From Candidatus Woesearchaeota archaeon (lineage in GTDB: Archaea > Nanobdellota > Nanobdellia > Woesearchaeales > CG1-02-33-12): 48,242 nucleotides of DNA. Of the stretch, positions 25,655-34,735 are shown piece after piece. The notes beneath the pieces were generated by a model. The model had not been told where the DNA came from. It searched no databases and worked only from the letters and a program-made list of their open reading frames with translations. Position 1 is the first letter of the stretch, and each line of letters starts with the position of its first letter. The translations under genes and the position numbers were made by a program. The stretch is taken from the NCBI GenBank assembly GCA_017609385.1, contig JAFCEA010000001.1, forward strand, positions 1 through 48,242, read 5' to 3'.

Positions 25655-26269
25655 TCATTTATTAATAACCTTAACTATCAAAGATATAGCACTTTTGATA
25701 TTTTTATTCTCAATTACAGGAATAGTATATTTTCTTGCACAATCCACTAAAAAATCATTGAGTTCCCTAATTGCCTTAAAATTATCAAAGTAAAATTTTG
25801 GCTGCTGATAAGACTTTTTAAGCCTGTTGAGAATATTCCTTTTATGCTCTTTACTATTTACAGATAAGCAAACTGTTTGCACATTATTCTTTTTTATTAG
25901 TTTTTCTATTAAGTTTGGATGGAGATGTACTCCTTCCATGATAATGTTCCTTCCCCAAGAATCATTAATGTTTATTACACCAGAAATCTCTTTCTCAATC
26001 TGCTCCGAATATTTCTCGTATCCCAAAAGAATATTCTTTTGGCTCTGTTTTTTTCCAAATAGCTCCCAGGATTTAAAAGAATATGTGTTAATATACTGGT
26101 TCTTGGGTTCTTGGACTGCCTTTATTCCTCTTATTATATCCGTATCTATTACCTGCTCAATTCCAAGTTCTATAGCTAGTTTATAAGATATTGTAGATTT
26201 ACCTGAGACAGGTGCACCCATAATTAAAATTATTTTATTTCTTGACTTTTGGAATTGGCTTAAATTCAT
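25655..26269 (-). CDS. 2-phosphoglycerate-kinase-like P-loop kinase (cassette gene 2)
   Basis: 204 aa. P-loop GAPVSGKSTIS (about residues 18-28), a Walker-B-like VIDTDIIRGI, NTYSFKSWELFG and IIMEGVHLHP. The pattern D-T-D-x-I-R, then S-x-x-x-W, then EGVHLxP resembles the archaeal 2-phosphoglycerate kinase family (cyclic 2,3-diphosphoglycerate pathway), but the protein is short and lacks that family's N-terminal region. Probably a small-molecule kinase. Its start lies 35 nt inside the nucleotidyltransferase gene. Confidence 0.7.
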   Translation of the reverse strand: MNLSQFQKSRNKIILIMGAPVSGKSTISYKLAIELGIEQVIDTDIIRGIKAVQEPKNQYINTYSFKSWELFGKKQSQKNILLGYEKYSEQIEKEISGVININDSWGRNIIMEGVHLHPNLIEKLIKKNNVQTVCLSVNSKEHKRNILNRLKKSYQQPKFYFDNFKAIRELNDFLVDCARKYTIPVIENKNIKSAISLIVKVINK

Positions 26270-27038
26270 TTTGGTTTACCTTAACTAATCCTCTTGAATA
26301 ATCCTTACAAAAATAGCAAAAATCCATTATAAACTGCAAATCAGCTGATTTTTCTTCTTTGGAGCTTTGCAATTCTTTCTTTGATTTGTTGGAGATTGTA
26401 AGCAACCTATATCCAAGTTGTGCATCTATATTTTTTGAAAATGAATTTATAATATCCTCTTTCTGCGATGTATATATGCCTTTCAGTAAAAGGGTTGTTT
26501 TTGCGATGACAAAAGATATGTTTATACATTTATGATATGAAGACAATGATTTGTAGAGCTCTGTAATCAATTCAGATATATTAGAGTAAAGCTCAAAGGG
26601 GTGGTATTGAGCAGTATACCCTTCCAAATCTGCTTTTAAATCCTTACCATAAATTCTTTGAGAATTAAGAATATCATAAAGGAAAGATGTTCTTTTCTTT
26701 CCATGTGTATGCGCCTTGAATATTTTAATATCCTCCTTGAGATCATTTATCTCAGAATAACACGTTGAAATCTTTATTCCACTCTTTTTACTGATCCGGC
26801 TTATATTTTCCTCTAATGTATGTATATCTTCAAAAGAGGGTTTCTCAACAATCAAGGATAAATCTATATCACTGTATCTAAAATCAAAGTTTTTGGTATA
26901 ATAACTGCCAGCACTATATACTGAATAAAGCGAAGGGCAATTAGTAAATGCCTGATAAAGTATTTGTCTTAATTCTTTTGATTTATTCATAGCTTTTTTT
27001 AAAACAAATTTCTCGTTAGGTTCTACATCTATGTTCAT
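26235..27038 (-). CDS. Nucleotidyltransferase-domain protein (cassette gene 1)
   Basis: 267 aa. The pol-beta-type nucleotidyltransferase signature is GSYYTKNFDFRYSDIDLSLIV (G-S...D-x-D, about residues 44-64), with a possible third acidic residue in a following strand. The C-terminal half (about 140-250) is helical, resembling the helical domains paired with such enzymes (KNTase-C or HEPN-like). This suggests transfer of NMP to a small molecule, RNA or protein. First gene of the cassette, with Shine-Dalgarno GAGAGG and an upstream TATA-like CTATATAATTTAAA (27066-27079). Confidence 0.75.
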   Translation of the reverse strand: MNIDVEPNEKFVLKKAMNKSKELRQILYQAFTNCPSLYSVYSAGSYYTKNFDFRYSDIDLSLIVEKPSFEDIHTLEENISRISKKSGIKISTCYSEINDLKEDIKIFKAHTHGKKRTSFLYDILNSQRIYGKDLKADLEGYTAQYHPFELYSNISELITELYKSLSSYHKCINISFVIAKTTLLLKGIYTSQKEDIINSFSKNIDAQLGYRLLTISNKSKKELQSSKEEKSADLQFIMDFCYFCKDYSRGLVKVNQNEFKPIPKVKK

Positions 27039-27432
27039 TATTATTTTTCCTCTCTTTTTGCTCAGACTTTTAAATTATATAGCCAATGGTGTTTTATCCT
27101 TTAAATCAATATAAATTATATTATTATTCCTTTGTTTTTGAGATTGTCAATAACACAACAACTATTTCTGTTTAACCTGTCTTCTTCTACAATAAAGTTA
27201 CCCCTTTCATTTCAAACTTTCAATTATATAGGTTATTTTGCATATCTAACCTATTTAAATATTTTGGTTATAAATCCCCAAGATTTTCAACAGTGCTGGA
27301 AATAATAGTATTTCATATAAAGTTTTCATGTGTCTTGTTCTTTGGGTAGCCTGCTTCTTTTTTTCTTTTATTTTAAAAGTAGTGGATTATCATTCTAAGA
27401 TGCTAGATTATATAAAATCAAGGAAAAGAAGA
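27039..27432. other. 394-nt AT-rich region between the cassette and the right repeat
   Basis: No convincing gene is visible. On the minus strand the part near 27050-27080 holds the cassette Shine-Dalgarno and TATA-like element. The rest is AT-rich with several TTTAAAT stretches (for example near 27250) and TTATATAAAATC near 27411-27421, close to the repeat. If the cassette is an integrated element, this is where an origin, a lost integrase remnant or an attachment-arm site would lie, but I find no clear sign of one. Confidence 0.4.
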
Positions 27433-27533
27433 AATAAAAATTCTTATGAACATACTTTTGTCATGTAGCTTGATTCGGGATTTGTATTAATTATGTGCTC
27501 ATTAGAATAATAGACTTTATTAAGAACAGTCAT
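27433..27533 (-). repeat. Right 101-bp direct repeat, within the 3' end of a membrane-protein gene
   Basis: Matches 24519-24619 over 101 nt. It covers the last 30 or so codons, the stop and 11 nt beyond of the gene at 27444-28118, so that gene stays intact. Sequences outside the repeat differ on both sides. Centre-to-centre distance is 2,914 bp. Confidence 0.92.
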
Positions 27534-28118
27534 ATTAAATCTTAGTCTGAACAGATAAACTTTGTTTTTCTCAAGATTAAAGTCAGCGTCAGTAGTGCAT
27601 TCATCACAGATTTCAAAGTATTTATATCTCTCAAACAGGCCATCCATCTTATAAACTTCCTTGTATTCCTGGTTAACATCCTCTTTAACCTCAAATGCAA
27701 TGTCTTTTGGAAGAACCCCTGTCTTAAAATAAACAAAGCCTCCATTTTTCCCTTTTATGCATGCTGGCTTTACTGTCACATTAACTATTGATGTGCCTTC
27801 CTCATTAGTCAGGATTGGCTCAAAATATGTATTTAATTCTATTTCAGGGATAGTTTCACACTCATTAGAATTATCAACCACCCTCTTATCAGGGCATACA
27901 TATTTTGTTAAAGTTATTGTTTCTGTCTCTGTTTTTGTTTTCTCAGGGCATAATGAGCAGTCCATGACACAATCAGGGCATTTTTCACATATGCATTCAG
28001 GGCATTCAGGGCATTCTGCTGGTTTCTGAAATATAAAAGCAAACACAAGAACAATTACTATAACTACAAACGATGTAATGTATGGCATATCCTCTTTTTT
28101 AAAGATTCCTTTTTTCAT
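27444..28118 (-). CDS. Cys-rich membrane-anchored surface protein
   Basis: 224 aa. Cytoplasmic KKEDM start, one membrane segment (about 13-31), then a striking Cys-Pro cluster (CPECPECICEKCPDC...CSLCPEK, residues 36-58), a TKYVCPDKRVVDNSNEC motif, and a beta-rich extracellular domain with more cysteines. The Cys/Pro run could bind metal or cross-link; this is unproven. The motif YVCPDG/K...V...EC recurs in the lipoprotein at 30298-31011. Its 3' end forms the right 101-bp repeat. Confidence 0.65.
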   Translation of the reverse strand: MKKGIFKKEDMPYITSFVVIVIVLVFAFIFQKPAECPECPECICEKCPDCVMDCSLCPEKTKTETETITLTKYVCPDKRVVDNSNECETIPEIELNTYFEPILTNEEGTSIVNVTVKPACIKGKNGGFVYFKTGVLPKDIAFEVKEDVNQEYKEVYKMDGLFERYKYFEICDECTTDADFNLEKNKVYLFRLRFNMTVLNKVYYSNEHIINTNPESSYMTKVCS

Positions 28119-28147
28119 AATTTTCCCCCATCTAAGTCCTTAAGACA

Positions 28148-28666
28148 TTACTGTTTAAGAGCAGGTATATTCAACGTCTCATCCTTATTCAGGAGAGATA
28201 TTGCTGCATCATTGCCTATGATGTCAACCCTTATTATCTTGTCTGGATTTTTTAAGTCCACTTTTGGCCTGTCAACAACTTCTGTAAGCTTCATTATAAG
28301 CTCTGTTGTGTGGTATTTTTCATAGCATCTTTTTGCTATATCCATCTTCCACTTATCCTTTTCATCAATACCCTTAACAAGCCCTTTTATTGTTTTCTGC
28401 ATGTCTTCAATAGTTGACTTGCACCAGTTGTCCACAGGAACCCAGTGGAATGTCATCCTAAACATAGAAGTGTCCTTTTTGCATGTTTTCACTAATTTCC
28501 TTATGGTTTCTTTTGGTTCTTTTATTGTTATCTGAAATAAGCCCTCTATCTCTGATTTCAAGAACTCTGGTTCTACTTTAAGCTGTTTTAAAACAGCAAT
28601 TATTTCTTCCTTGGCCAGACCTGCATGATTTGGATCATGTGTTACAAGTAGATTTGCTTTTGCCAT
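28148..28666 (-). CDS. THUMP-domain protein (Tan1-like)
   Basis: 172 aa. The THUMP fold of archaeal COG1818/Tan1-like proteins is suggested by ANLLVTHDPNHAGLAKEEI at the start, LVKGIDEKDKWKMDIAKRCYEKYHTTELI, and the end VDLKNPDKIIRVDIIGNDAAISLL. THUMP domains bind the tRNA acceptor end. Eukaryotic Tan1 assists ac4C12 formation in tRNA, so a tRNA-modification cofactor role is likely. GGTGG precedes the ATG. Confidence 0.82.
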   Translation of the reverse strand: MAKANLLVTHDPNHAGLAKEEIIAVLKQLKVEPEFLKSEIEGLFQITIKEPKETIRKLVKTCKKDTSMFRMTFHWVPVDNWCKSTIEDMQKTIKGLVKGIDEKDKWKMDIAKRCYEKYHTTELIMKLTEVVDRPKVDLKNPDKIIRVDIIGNDAAISLLNKDETLNIPALKQ

Positions 28667-28753
28667 TAAACCACCCCCTATAAGTTTGATATAGAATTTT
28701 CTGTTTATATAGTTTTCGATTTATTTTAAAATATTTGGTTAAAAGAATTAAAT

Positions 28754-30208
28754 TCAACCATCAATTGTATATTTTCTGTAAATTTGTTTTTCAACAGGCT
28801 TAACAGGTTTTTCTTCTTCTGGTTCAATAACATTAACAATCCATGCATAGGTTTTTGTTTCAATTCCGTCTGAAACTATGACCTGGACTGGCTTTGTTCC
28901 AAGTATTGTAAATCTTCTCCTGTGTATATTATTTCCACTATATTTCTCAAAAACACCAAACTTCCATGTATATGTAAGGTCATTGTTATCTAAATCATCA
29001 GCAATAACCTTAAAATCAATAATCTTGTTTTTATAGACATTTATCAGTGCTTCAGGGCTAGTGTTTGTTATTATTGGAGCCCTGTTTTTATCATATACCC
29101 TTATAGTCATGTTTCTTTTAGCCATTATCTTGTTGTCACTGGCAATAAAAGTTAGTGTAAAATCCTTTTTGTCTTTATCAACAGTATCAAAATCAGGTAT
29201 CCAACTAAATGTCTCATTAACTAAGCTAGAGCCATTTGGTGCATTCTCAACCAAGAAGTTTATACTATCACCATCAGGATCTGTTGCATAAATCTTGAAT
29301 TCTATTGATTTGTTCTCGTAAACAGCAATATCACTGATTGGCTTAAGAATTGGTGCCCTGTTTGTGTTTTTTATTATTAAGGTTATGTTTTCTGAATCAT
29401 TAAGATAACCATCTGATGCCAAAACAGTTGTAGAGTATGTTCCTGCCTCATCATATCCAATTTCGCGTTTTTTCTTGTTTGCAAAGCCAGAATAATAATA
29501 TCTCAAAATATCTCCATCAGGGTCTGCTGCAACTGGCTCAAGAGTCAGTAATTCACCCTCATTTACTGTTATTGTTCCTATTTTTTCCAGTATCGGAGCC
29601 CTGTTTGTCTCATAAACAGTTATCTTAATTGTTTGTTCTGCTTCAAGATCATTTGATTTTGCAACAAAAGTTACAAAAAAGTTTCTTTTTGGCCTGTAAG
29701 GAACATGTATTCTCGCAATTATTTTTTCAAGCCAGTTCTTTTTTACTGTATCAAAGCTAGGTGTCCATCTAAACTCATTATTAACAAAACTAGCATCATC
29801 TGGCAAATTAATTGCTAAATAAGTTATTTTATCACCATCAGGATCAATAGCTGTAATATTCAAGATTAATTGCTCATTTTCATTAACAAAAGCATTATTT
29901 AATGGCTCAAAAAAAGGGGCCCTGTCCTTGTCTTCAACTACTAACAAAACCTCTTGAGTGTCTGTTAATTTGCCGTCAGATGCTGTTACAGTAATCTTAT
30001 ATTCTCCAGCATCATCACAGCCAGTCTGCCACTCGCCATTTTGATCTAAGGGTTGGCTGAAACTATAAATAATATTGTCCATATCCTCATCTATTGCCTC
30101 TGGCTTAAGGCTTACAAGATCTCCCTCATTAACTGTTATTGTCATAAATTCTGCTCTAACTAAAATAAGCTGGAATAAAATTATAAAAATTAGTATTAAT
30201 TTTTTCAT
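28754..30208 (-). CDS. Secreted cadherin/Ig-like repeat protein
   Basis: 484 aa. Signal peptide (residues 1-19), then about five repeats of a cadherin/Ig-like fold marked by NRAPI/DRAPF, VNEGELLTLEP, DPDGD and ASDGxLxD. No C-terminal anchor is visible; it ends in a charged PEEEKPVKPVEKQ stretch. Probably a surface or adhesion protein. The first repeat is nearly the same as the N-terminal repeat of the neighbour at 30298-31011 (QPLDQNGEWQT, EYKITVTASDGKLTDTQ), so the two are paralogues. A TATA box about 24 nt upstream suggests a leaderless start. Confidence 0.8.
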   Translation of the reverse strand: MKKLILIFIILFQLILVRAEFMTITVNEGDLVSLKPEAIDEDMDNIIYSFSQPLDQNGEWQTGCDDAGEYKITVTASDGKLTDTQEVLLVVEDKDRAPFFEPLNNAFVNENEQLILNITAIDPDGDKITYLAINLPDDASFVNNEFRWTPSFDTVKKNWLEKIIARIHVPYRPKRNFFVTFVAKSNDLEAEQTIKITVYETNRAPILEKIGTITVNEGELLTLEPVAADPDGDILRYYYSGFANKKKREIGYDEAGTYSTTVLASDGYLNDSENITLIIKNTNRAPILKPISDIAVYENKSIEFKIYATDPDGDSINFLVENAPNGSSLVNETFSWIPDFDTVDKDKKDFTLTFIASDNKIMAKRNMTIRVYDKNRAPIITNTSPEALINVYKNKIIDFKVIADDLDNNDLTYTWKFGVFEKYSGNNIHRRRFTILGTKPVQVIVSDGIETKTYAWIVNVIEPEEEKPVKPVEKQIYRKYTIDG

Positions 30209-30297
30209 TTTATTAATTAAAATATTTAATTATATAAAAAGCTTTCTATTATTTAGTATTCTAAAGGAGTAAAAAGAAATATAAAAAAATAAAAGAA

Positions 30298-31011
30298 TCA
30301 GTCTTGTACAATCTTTACAATTCTTGGAGGTCTGTTCACATTATTGACTGTTACTATTACATCCTGGCTTGTTGATTCTATGTTATCAGAGGCTGTTACC
30401 GTAACAATATGTGTTCCTGCATCATCATAGTTTGTTGTATAGCTTGCCTCTGTCATCCAGCCAGAGTATGTTATTGTTACTTCATCTCCGTCAGGATCTG
30501 TTGCAACTGGCTCAAAGCTTACTGTCTCACCCTCATTAAGTGTGATGTCGGCAATTGGACTTAGTACTGGTGGTTTATTTATGCTCTCAACAACCAACAA
30601 AATCTTTTGTGTATCTGTTAATTCACCATCAGATGCTGTTACAGTTATCTCATAGTTTCCTGCATCTCCCTTCTTTGTCTGCCATCTACCCTCATTGTCT
30701 AATGGCTCACTAAATGTATACAAAATAGTGTCTGCATCAGGATCCTCGCTTTCAGGCTTTAGAACAACTAATTCCCCTTCTTGAACCATTATTTTGGTTA
30801 ACTCTTCTTCTGGTTCTTCTTCAACCTCTTCTACAACTTCTTCTAGTATTTCAGTTATTAGTTCTTCTTCTTTTTCCTCTACCCCAAGACATTCATCCAA
30901 ATTGGTAACAATAGAACCATCTGGGCATACATACTTTGTTTCTGTAAGCTTGCATCCGCTTGCCAAAAGCAATAAAAGAACTAACCCACAAAAAAATATC
31001 TCTTTTTTCAT
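30298..31011 (-). CDS. Lipoprotein with two cadherin/Ig-like repeats
   Basis: 237 aa. Signal with lipobox LASGC (Cys about 20), then TKYVCPDGSIVTNLDEC, a Glu-rich stalk (about 45-72), and two repeats (EGELVVLKPESEDPDAD...; NEGETVSFEPVATDPDGD...). The gene has a strong GAGGTGG Shine-Dalgarno. Lipidation is supported by the lgt gene at 40788. Surface role; ligand unknown. Paralogous to 28754-30208. Confidence 0.78.
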   Translation of the reverse strand: MKKEIFFCGLVLLLLLASGCKLTETKYVCPDGSIVTNLDECLGVEEKEEELITEILEEVVEEVEEEPEEELTKIMVQEGELVVLKPESEDPDADTILYTFSEPLDNEGRWQTKKGDAGNYEITVTASDGELTDTQKILLVVESINKPPVLSPIADITLNEGETVSFEPVATDPDGDEVTITYSGWMTEASYTTNYDDAGTHIVTVTASDNIESTSQDVIVTVNNVNRPPRIVKIVQD

Positions 31012-31124
31012 TTTCCACCTCTGCTTTAAATTTCAATATGTTATTATTCTTAAATAAGAAACATATATATAAACTTTTCGATAGTCAAGAATACCTTTTT
31101 AATTTAATATTTATTTTGTTTTAA

Positions 31125-32222
31125 CTATAAACCAAAAAATCCTTTTTTCTTTTTTGAGTCTTTTTCAAACTCTTTTAGAAGCTCTTTCTGCTTTTTTGTA
31201 AGTTTTGTTGGGGTTTCAACAACTATTTTTACATTCTCTGAGCCAACACCATATCCATGAAGACTTGGAATGCCCTTTCCTTTCATCTTGAATATTGTAT
31301 TTGTTTGTGCTCCTGCTGGTATTTTTAACTTTGCCTTTCCCTTTAATGTTGGAACCTCTATTTCAGAGCCAAGTGCAGCCTGTGCAAAGCTTACTGGGAT
31401 TTCACAGTATATATCATTATTTCTTCTTTCAAATATATTATGCGGTTTTATATGGATTACAACATATAAATCTCCAGGGCTTCCATTTTTTATTCCAGCT
31501 TCTCCGCCGCCGGCAATCCTAAGTTCATTGCCATTATCAATGCCTTTTGGGATAGTAATTTCTATCTTTCGATCATGATGAACCCTACCAGTGCCTTCAC
31601 ATTCTGGACATGGATCTTTTATAATTTTTCCTTCACCATGGCATTTAGGGCATGTTGTTGTTGTAGAAAAAATACCAAATGGTGTTCTCCTTGTCTGCTG
31701 GATACGGCCAGAGCCATTGCATTTGTTGCATGTTATAATATCAGAGCTTGACTTTGCTCCAGAGCCATTGCATTCCTTGCATTTCTCCATTCTAGGAACT
31801 ATAATATGCTTTTTTGCGCCAAAGGCAGCTTCCTCAAGTGTTATTTCCATATCATATCTCAAGTCAGCCCCTCTTCTTGGGCCACGGCTGTGCCTTCCAA
31901 AGCCCCTGCTAAAAAAAGTGTCAAATATGTCCTCAAAATCAAAGCCAAAATCTGAAAAACCAAAATCAGAGAAGTCAAAGCCTGCAGCACCAGGGCCAAA
32001 GCCCTCTGTTGTTGTGCCAAATCTGTCATATTGTGCTCTTTTTTTATCATCGCCAAGAACAGAAGCAGCCTCATTAATCTCCTTGAATCTTTCAGCAGCA
32101 TCAGAATCAGTTTTATTTATGTCTGGATGATATTTCTTGGCCAGCCTCTTGTAAGCCCTCTTAATCTCTTCTTTGGAGGCATTTTCAGAAACACCCAATA
32201 TTTTGTAATAATCTTTGGCCAT
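31125..32222 (-). CDS. dnaJ: Chaperone DnaJ (Hsp40)
   Basis: 365 aa, type I DnaJ. J domain with His32-Pro-Asp (KKYHPDIN), a Gly/Phe linker (DFSDFGF repeats), four CxxCxGxG zinc modules (CKECNGSG, CNKCNGSG, CPKCHGEG, CPECEGTG) and the C-terminal substrate domains. It stimulates DnaK ATPase and delivers clients. Last gene of the chaperone cluster, separated from dnaK by a flavoprotein gene. Bacterial in origin, as is usual for archaeal Hsp70 systems. Confidence 0.96.
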   Translation of the reverse strand: MAKDYYKILGVSENASKEEIKRAYKRLAKKYHPDINKTDSDAAERFKEINEAASVLGDDKKRAQYDRFGTTTEGFGPGAAGFDFSDFGFSDFGFDFEDIFDTFFSRGFGRHSRGPRRGADLRYDMEITLEEAAFGAKKHIIVPRMEKCKECNGSGAKSSSDIITCNKCNGSGRIQQTRRTPFGIFSTTTTCPKCHGEGKIIKDPCPECEGTGRVHHDRKIEITIPKGIDNGNELRIAGGGEAGIKNGSPGDLYVVIHIKPHNIFERRNNDIYCEIPVSFAQAALGSEIEVPTLKGKAKLKIPAGAQTNTIFKMKGKGIPSLHGYGVGSENVKIVVETPTKLTKKQKELLKEFEKDSKKKKGFFGL

Positions 32223-32253
32223 TTTTAATCTATTCTAGTTTCTATATTAAACA

Positions 32254-32775
32254 TCATCTATTTGTTAATTTTTTTCCTAGTTTTTTTAGTTCATTGATTA
32301 CTGTTATGTTATTTTTAACTTCCCCAGAATCATCTGCTTTTGCTGCTAATTTTCCTATAATAGGTATTTTACAAATCTCACAAAAAATTTCAAGAGTTTT
32401 TAATGCAGTTTTTTCTGTTGCAATACCAGTTGAAATCAAGATTGCTCTTTTTTCTCTTAATCTTTTATCCTGCCAATAAGGGTTCATTCTATCAATAAAA
32501 TCCTTCATCAAACCAGAAACATTATTAAAATAAGTAGGTGAACCAAGAATCAAGATATCAGCATCAAATATTTTTTTATAAATATCACACATGTCGTCCT
32601 TTATTTTGCATTCTTTATGTTTATCACAATAACTATCTCCATCACAATGTTCAATTCTTAGTTCTCTCAAAAGAATTAATTCTTTTTCAACATTACCTAC
32701 GCCTTCCAGAACTTTGTTTAGCATAAACTCTGTATTGCCTTTTCTTGGTGAGCCACATATTGCCAATACTTTCAT
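32254..32775 (-). CDS. NADPH-dependent FMN reductase-like iron-sulfur flavoprotein
   Basis: 173-aa flavodoxin-like fold. FMN-phosphate loop GSPRKGNTE (residues 8-16), LGSPTYFNNVSGLMKDFIDR as the second flavin loop, and a compact Cys cluster (HCDGDSYCDKHKECKIKDDMC, about 43-63), as in the Isf family, which could hold an Fe-S cluster. Placed between dnaK and dnaJ, which is unusual; it may link redox stress to the chaperones or simply be cotranscribed. Confidence 0.8.
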   Translation of the reverse strand: MKVLAICGSPRKGNTEFMLNKVLEGVGNVEKELILLRELRIEHCDGDSYCDKHKECKIKDDMCDIYKKIFDADILILGSPTYFNNVSGLMKDFIDRMNPYWQDKRLREKRAILISTGIATEKTALKTLEIFCEICKIPIIGKLAAKADDSGEVKNNITVINELKKLGKKLTNR

Positions 32776-32797
32776 TTTAAATTAAAAAAAGAAAAAA

Positions 32798-34705
32798 TTA
32801 CTTTTTCTTTTCCTTGTCATCCTCTTCCTTGTATTCTGCGTCAACTACTTTTTCGCCTTTGTTTTTTGGTTCCTCTGCTGTTTCTGCTTTGCCTGCTCCA
32901 GCTTGTTGCTGTTTCTTTGCCTGCTCTTCAGCCACTTTTTGGTACATCTCTGTTGACATCTTTTGTACAAGCTGGTTTACTTCATCCATCTTTGTTTTTA
33001 TTGCTGCTGCGTCTTTCTTCTCTGGCTTCAATAGTTCCTTTAGTTCCATTATCTTTCCTTTAACAGTTTCAAGCTCCTTGGCGTCAACCTTTCCCTCAAA
33101 CTCCTTGAACAGCTTTTCTGTTGAATAAACTAGAGTGTCTGCCTGGTTTATTGTTTCAACCTCTTGTTTTCTTTTCTTGTCTTCCTCTGCATGCTCTTCA
33201 GCTTCTTTTCTCATTCTTTCAACTTCATCTTCATTAAGCTTTTGCGATGCTGTGATTTTTATTGACTGCTCTTTTCCTGTTCCAAGGTCCTTTGCTGTTA
33301 CATGAACAATCCCATTTGCATCAATATCAAATGTTACCTCTATCTGTGGGATACCCCTTGGCGCAGGAGGGATCCCAACCAAATCAAATCTTCCCAAGCT
33401 TTTGTTGTCAGCAGCCATTGAACGTTCACCTTGCAAGACATTTATTGTCACAGCAGGCTGGTTATCTGCAGCTGTTGAAAATATCTGTGATTTCTTTGTT
33501 GGAATTGTTGTGTTTCTCTCAATTAAAGGGGTTCTTACCCCTCCAAGTGTTTCAATTCCAAGAGTTAATGGAGTAACATCCAGCAATAAAATGTCCTTTA
33601 CATCTCCTGCAAGAACACCTGCCTGTATAGCAGCTCCTGCTGCAACACATTCCATTGGGTCAACTCCCCTCTCTGCCTTTTTTCCTATAATGTCCTCAAT
33701 AAACTTTCTCACACAGGGCATTCTTGTAGGTCCGCCAACTAAAATTATCTTGTTTATATCATCTGGCTTTAATTTAGCATCCTTTATTGCCTGCTCAATT
33801 GGATGTTTGCATTTCTTTATTATTGGCTCAACTAATTCCTCAAGCTTTGAGCGCCTTATTTTTATTGTTAAATGCTTTGGGCCTTTATCAGTAGCAGTTA
33901 TAAAAGGAAGATTTATATCTGTCTCAAGTGTTGTGGAAAGCTCTATTTTTGCTTTTTCAGCAGCCTCTCTTAATCTTTGCATTGCTACAGCATCATTTTT
34001 CAAGTCGATTCCCTCATTTTTCTTGAATTCCTCAACAATGAAATCTGTAAGAGCATTATCCATGTCTGTTCCGCCAAGCTGTGTGTCTCCGCTTGTGGAT
34101 TTTACCTCAAAGACTCCATCACCAAATTCCATTATTGTAACATCTAGTGTTCCGCCTCCAAAATCAAAAACCAGAATCTTAAGTTCTTTGTCTGTTTTGT
34201 CAAGCCCGTAAGCTAAGGATGCAGCTGTTGGCTCATTAATAATTCTGATAACATCTAAACCAGCTATTGTTCCAGCATCCTTTGTTGCCTGTCTTTGGTT
34301 GTCATCAAAATAAGCTGGACAGGTTATAACTGCTTTTGAAATCTTCTCTCCAATAAATTCCTCTGCATCCTTTTTTATTTTTTGTAGTATGAATGCAGAT
34401 ATCTGTTGTGGAGTGTATTCCTTGCCGTTAATTTTGTATTTATGGCTTGTACCCATCTTTCTCTTAACAGCTGTTATTGTTCTCTCTGGATTTGAAACTG
34501 CCTGTCTTCTGGCTGGTTCTCCAACTAGCATCTGACCATCATCTGTAAAGGCAACAACTGACGGAAATGCCTTTCCATAAGCAGTTGTACCCTCAGAGCT
34601 TGGTATTATAATGGGCTTTCCTGCCTGCAGAAAAGCTGCTGCAGAATTGCTTGTCCCTAAATCTATCCCAATTATTTTCTCCTTTTTTGTTTTCTCCTTG
34701 ACCAT
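32798..34705 (-). CDS. dnaK: Chaperone DnaK (Hsp70)
   Basis: 635 aa. Nucleotide-binding domain (about 1-390) with GIDLGTSNSAAAF, VFDFGGGTLDVTI and VGGPTRMPCVR; linker DVKDILLLDVTPLTLGIETLGG; substrate-binding domain and helical lid; acidic end EEDDKEKKK. Bacterial-type Hsp70 with its GrpE and DnaJ nearby. The ATG after a GGGGGT Shine-Dalgarno is used; five extra codons upstream would overlap that site. Confidence 0.96.
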   Translation of the reverse strand: MVKEKTKKEKIIGIDLGTSNSAAAFLQAGKPIIIPSSEGTTAYGKAFPSVVAFTDDGQMLVGEPARRQAVSNPERTITAVKRKMGTSHKYKINGKEYTPQQISAFILQKIKKDAEEFIGEKISKAVITCPAYFDDNQRQATKDAGTIAGLDVIRIINEPTAASLAYGLDKTDKELKILVFDFGGGTLDVTIMEFGDGVFEVKSTSGDTQLGGTDMDNALTDFIVEEFKKNEGIDLKNDAVAMQRLREAAEKAKIELSTTLETDINLPFITATDKGPKHLTIKIRRSKLEELVEPIIKKCKHPIEQAIKDAKLKPDDINKIILVGGPTRMPCVRKFIEDIIGKKAERGVDPMECVAAGAAIQAGVLAGDVKDILLLDVTPLTLGIETLGGVRTPLIERNTTIPTKKSQIFSTAADNQPAVTINVLQGERSMAADNKSLGRFDLVGIPPAPRGIPQIEVTFDIDANGIVHVTAKDLGTGKEQSIKITASQKLNEDEVERMRKEAEEHAEEDKKRKQEVETINQADTLVYSTEKLFKEFEGKVDAKELETVKGKIMELKELLKPEKKDAAAIKTKMDEVNQLVQKMSTEMYQKVAEEQAKKQQQAGAGKAETAEEPKNKGEKVVDAEYKEEDDKEKKK

Positions 34706-34735
34706 TTTAATTACCCCCAAATTTAAGTTTTATGA

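Noticed and set aside
24519..27533. Insertion sequence or composite transposon
   Set aside because: No transposase and no terminal inverted repeats; the 101-bp direct repeats are gene 3' ends, which fits site-specific or homologous integration better.
33402..34211. 269-codon frame antisense to dnaK
   Set aside because: Shadow of a strongly conserved gene; no start signal and no recognisable domain.
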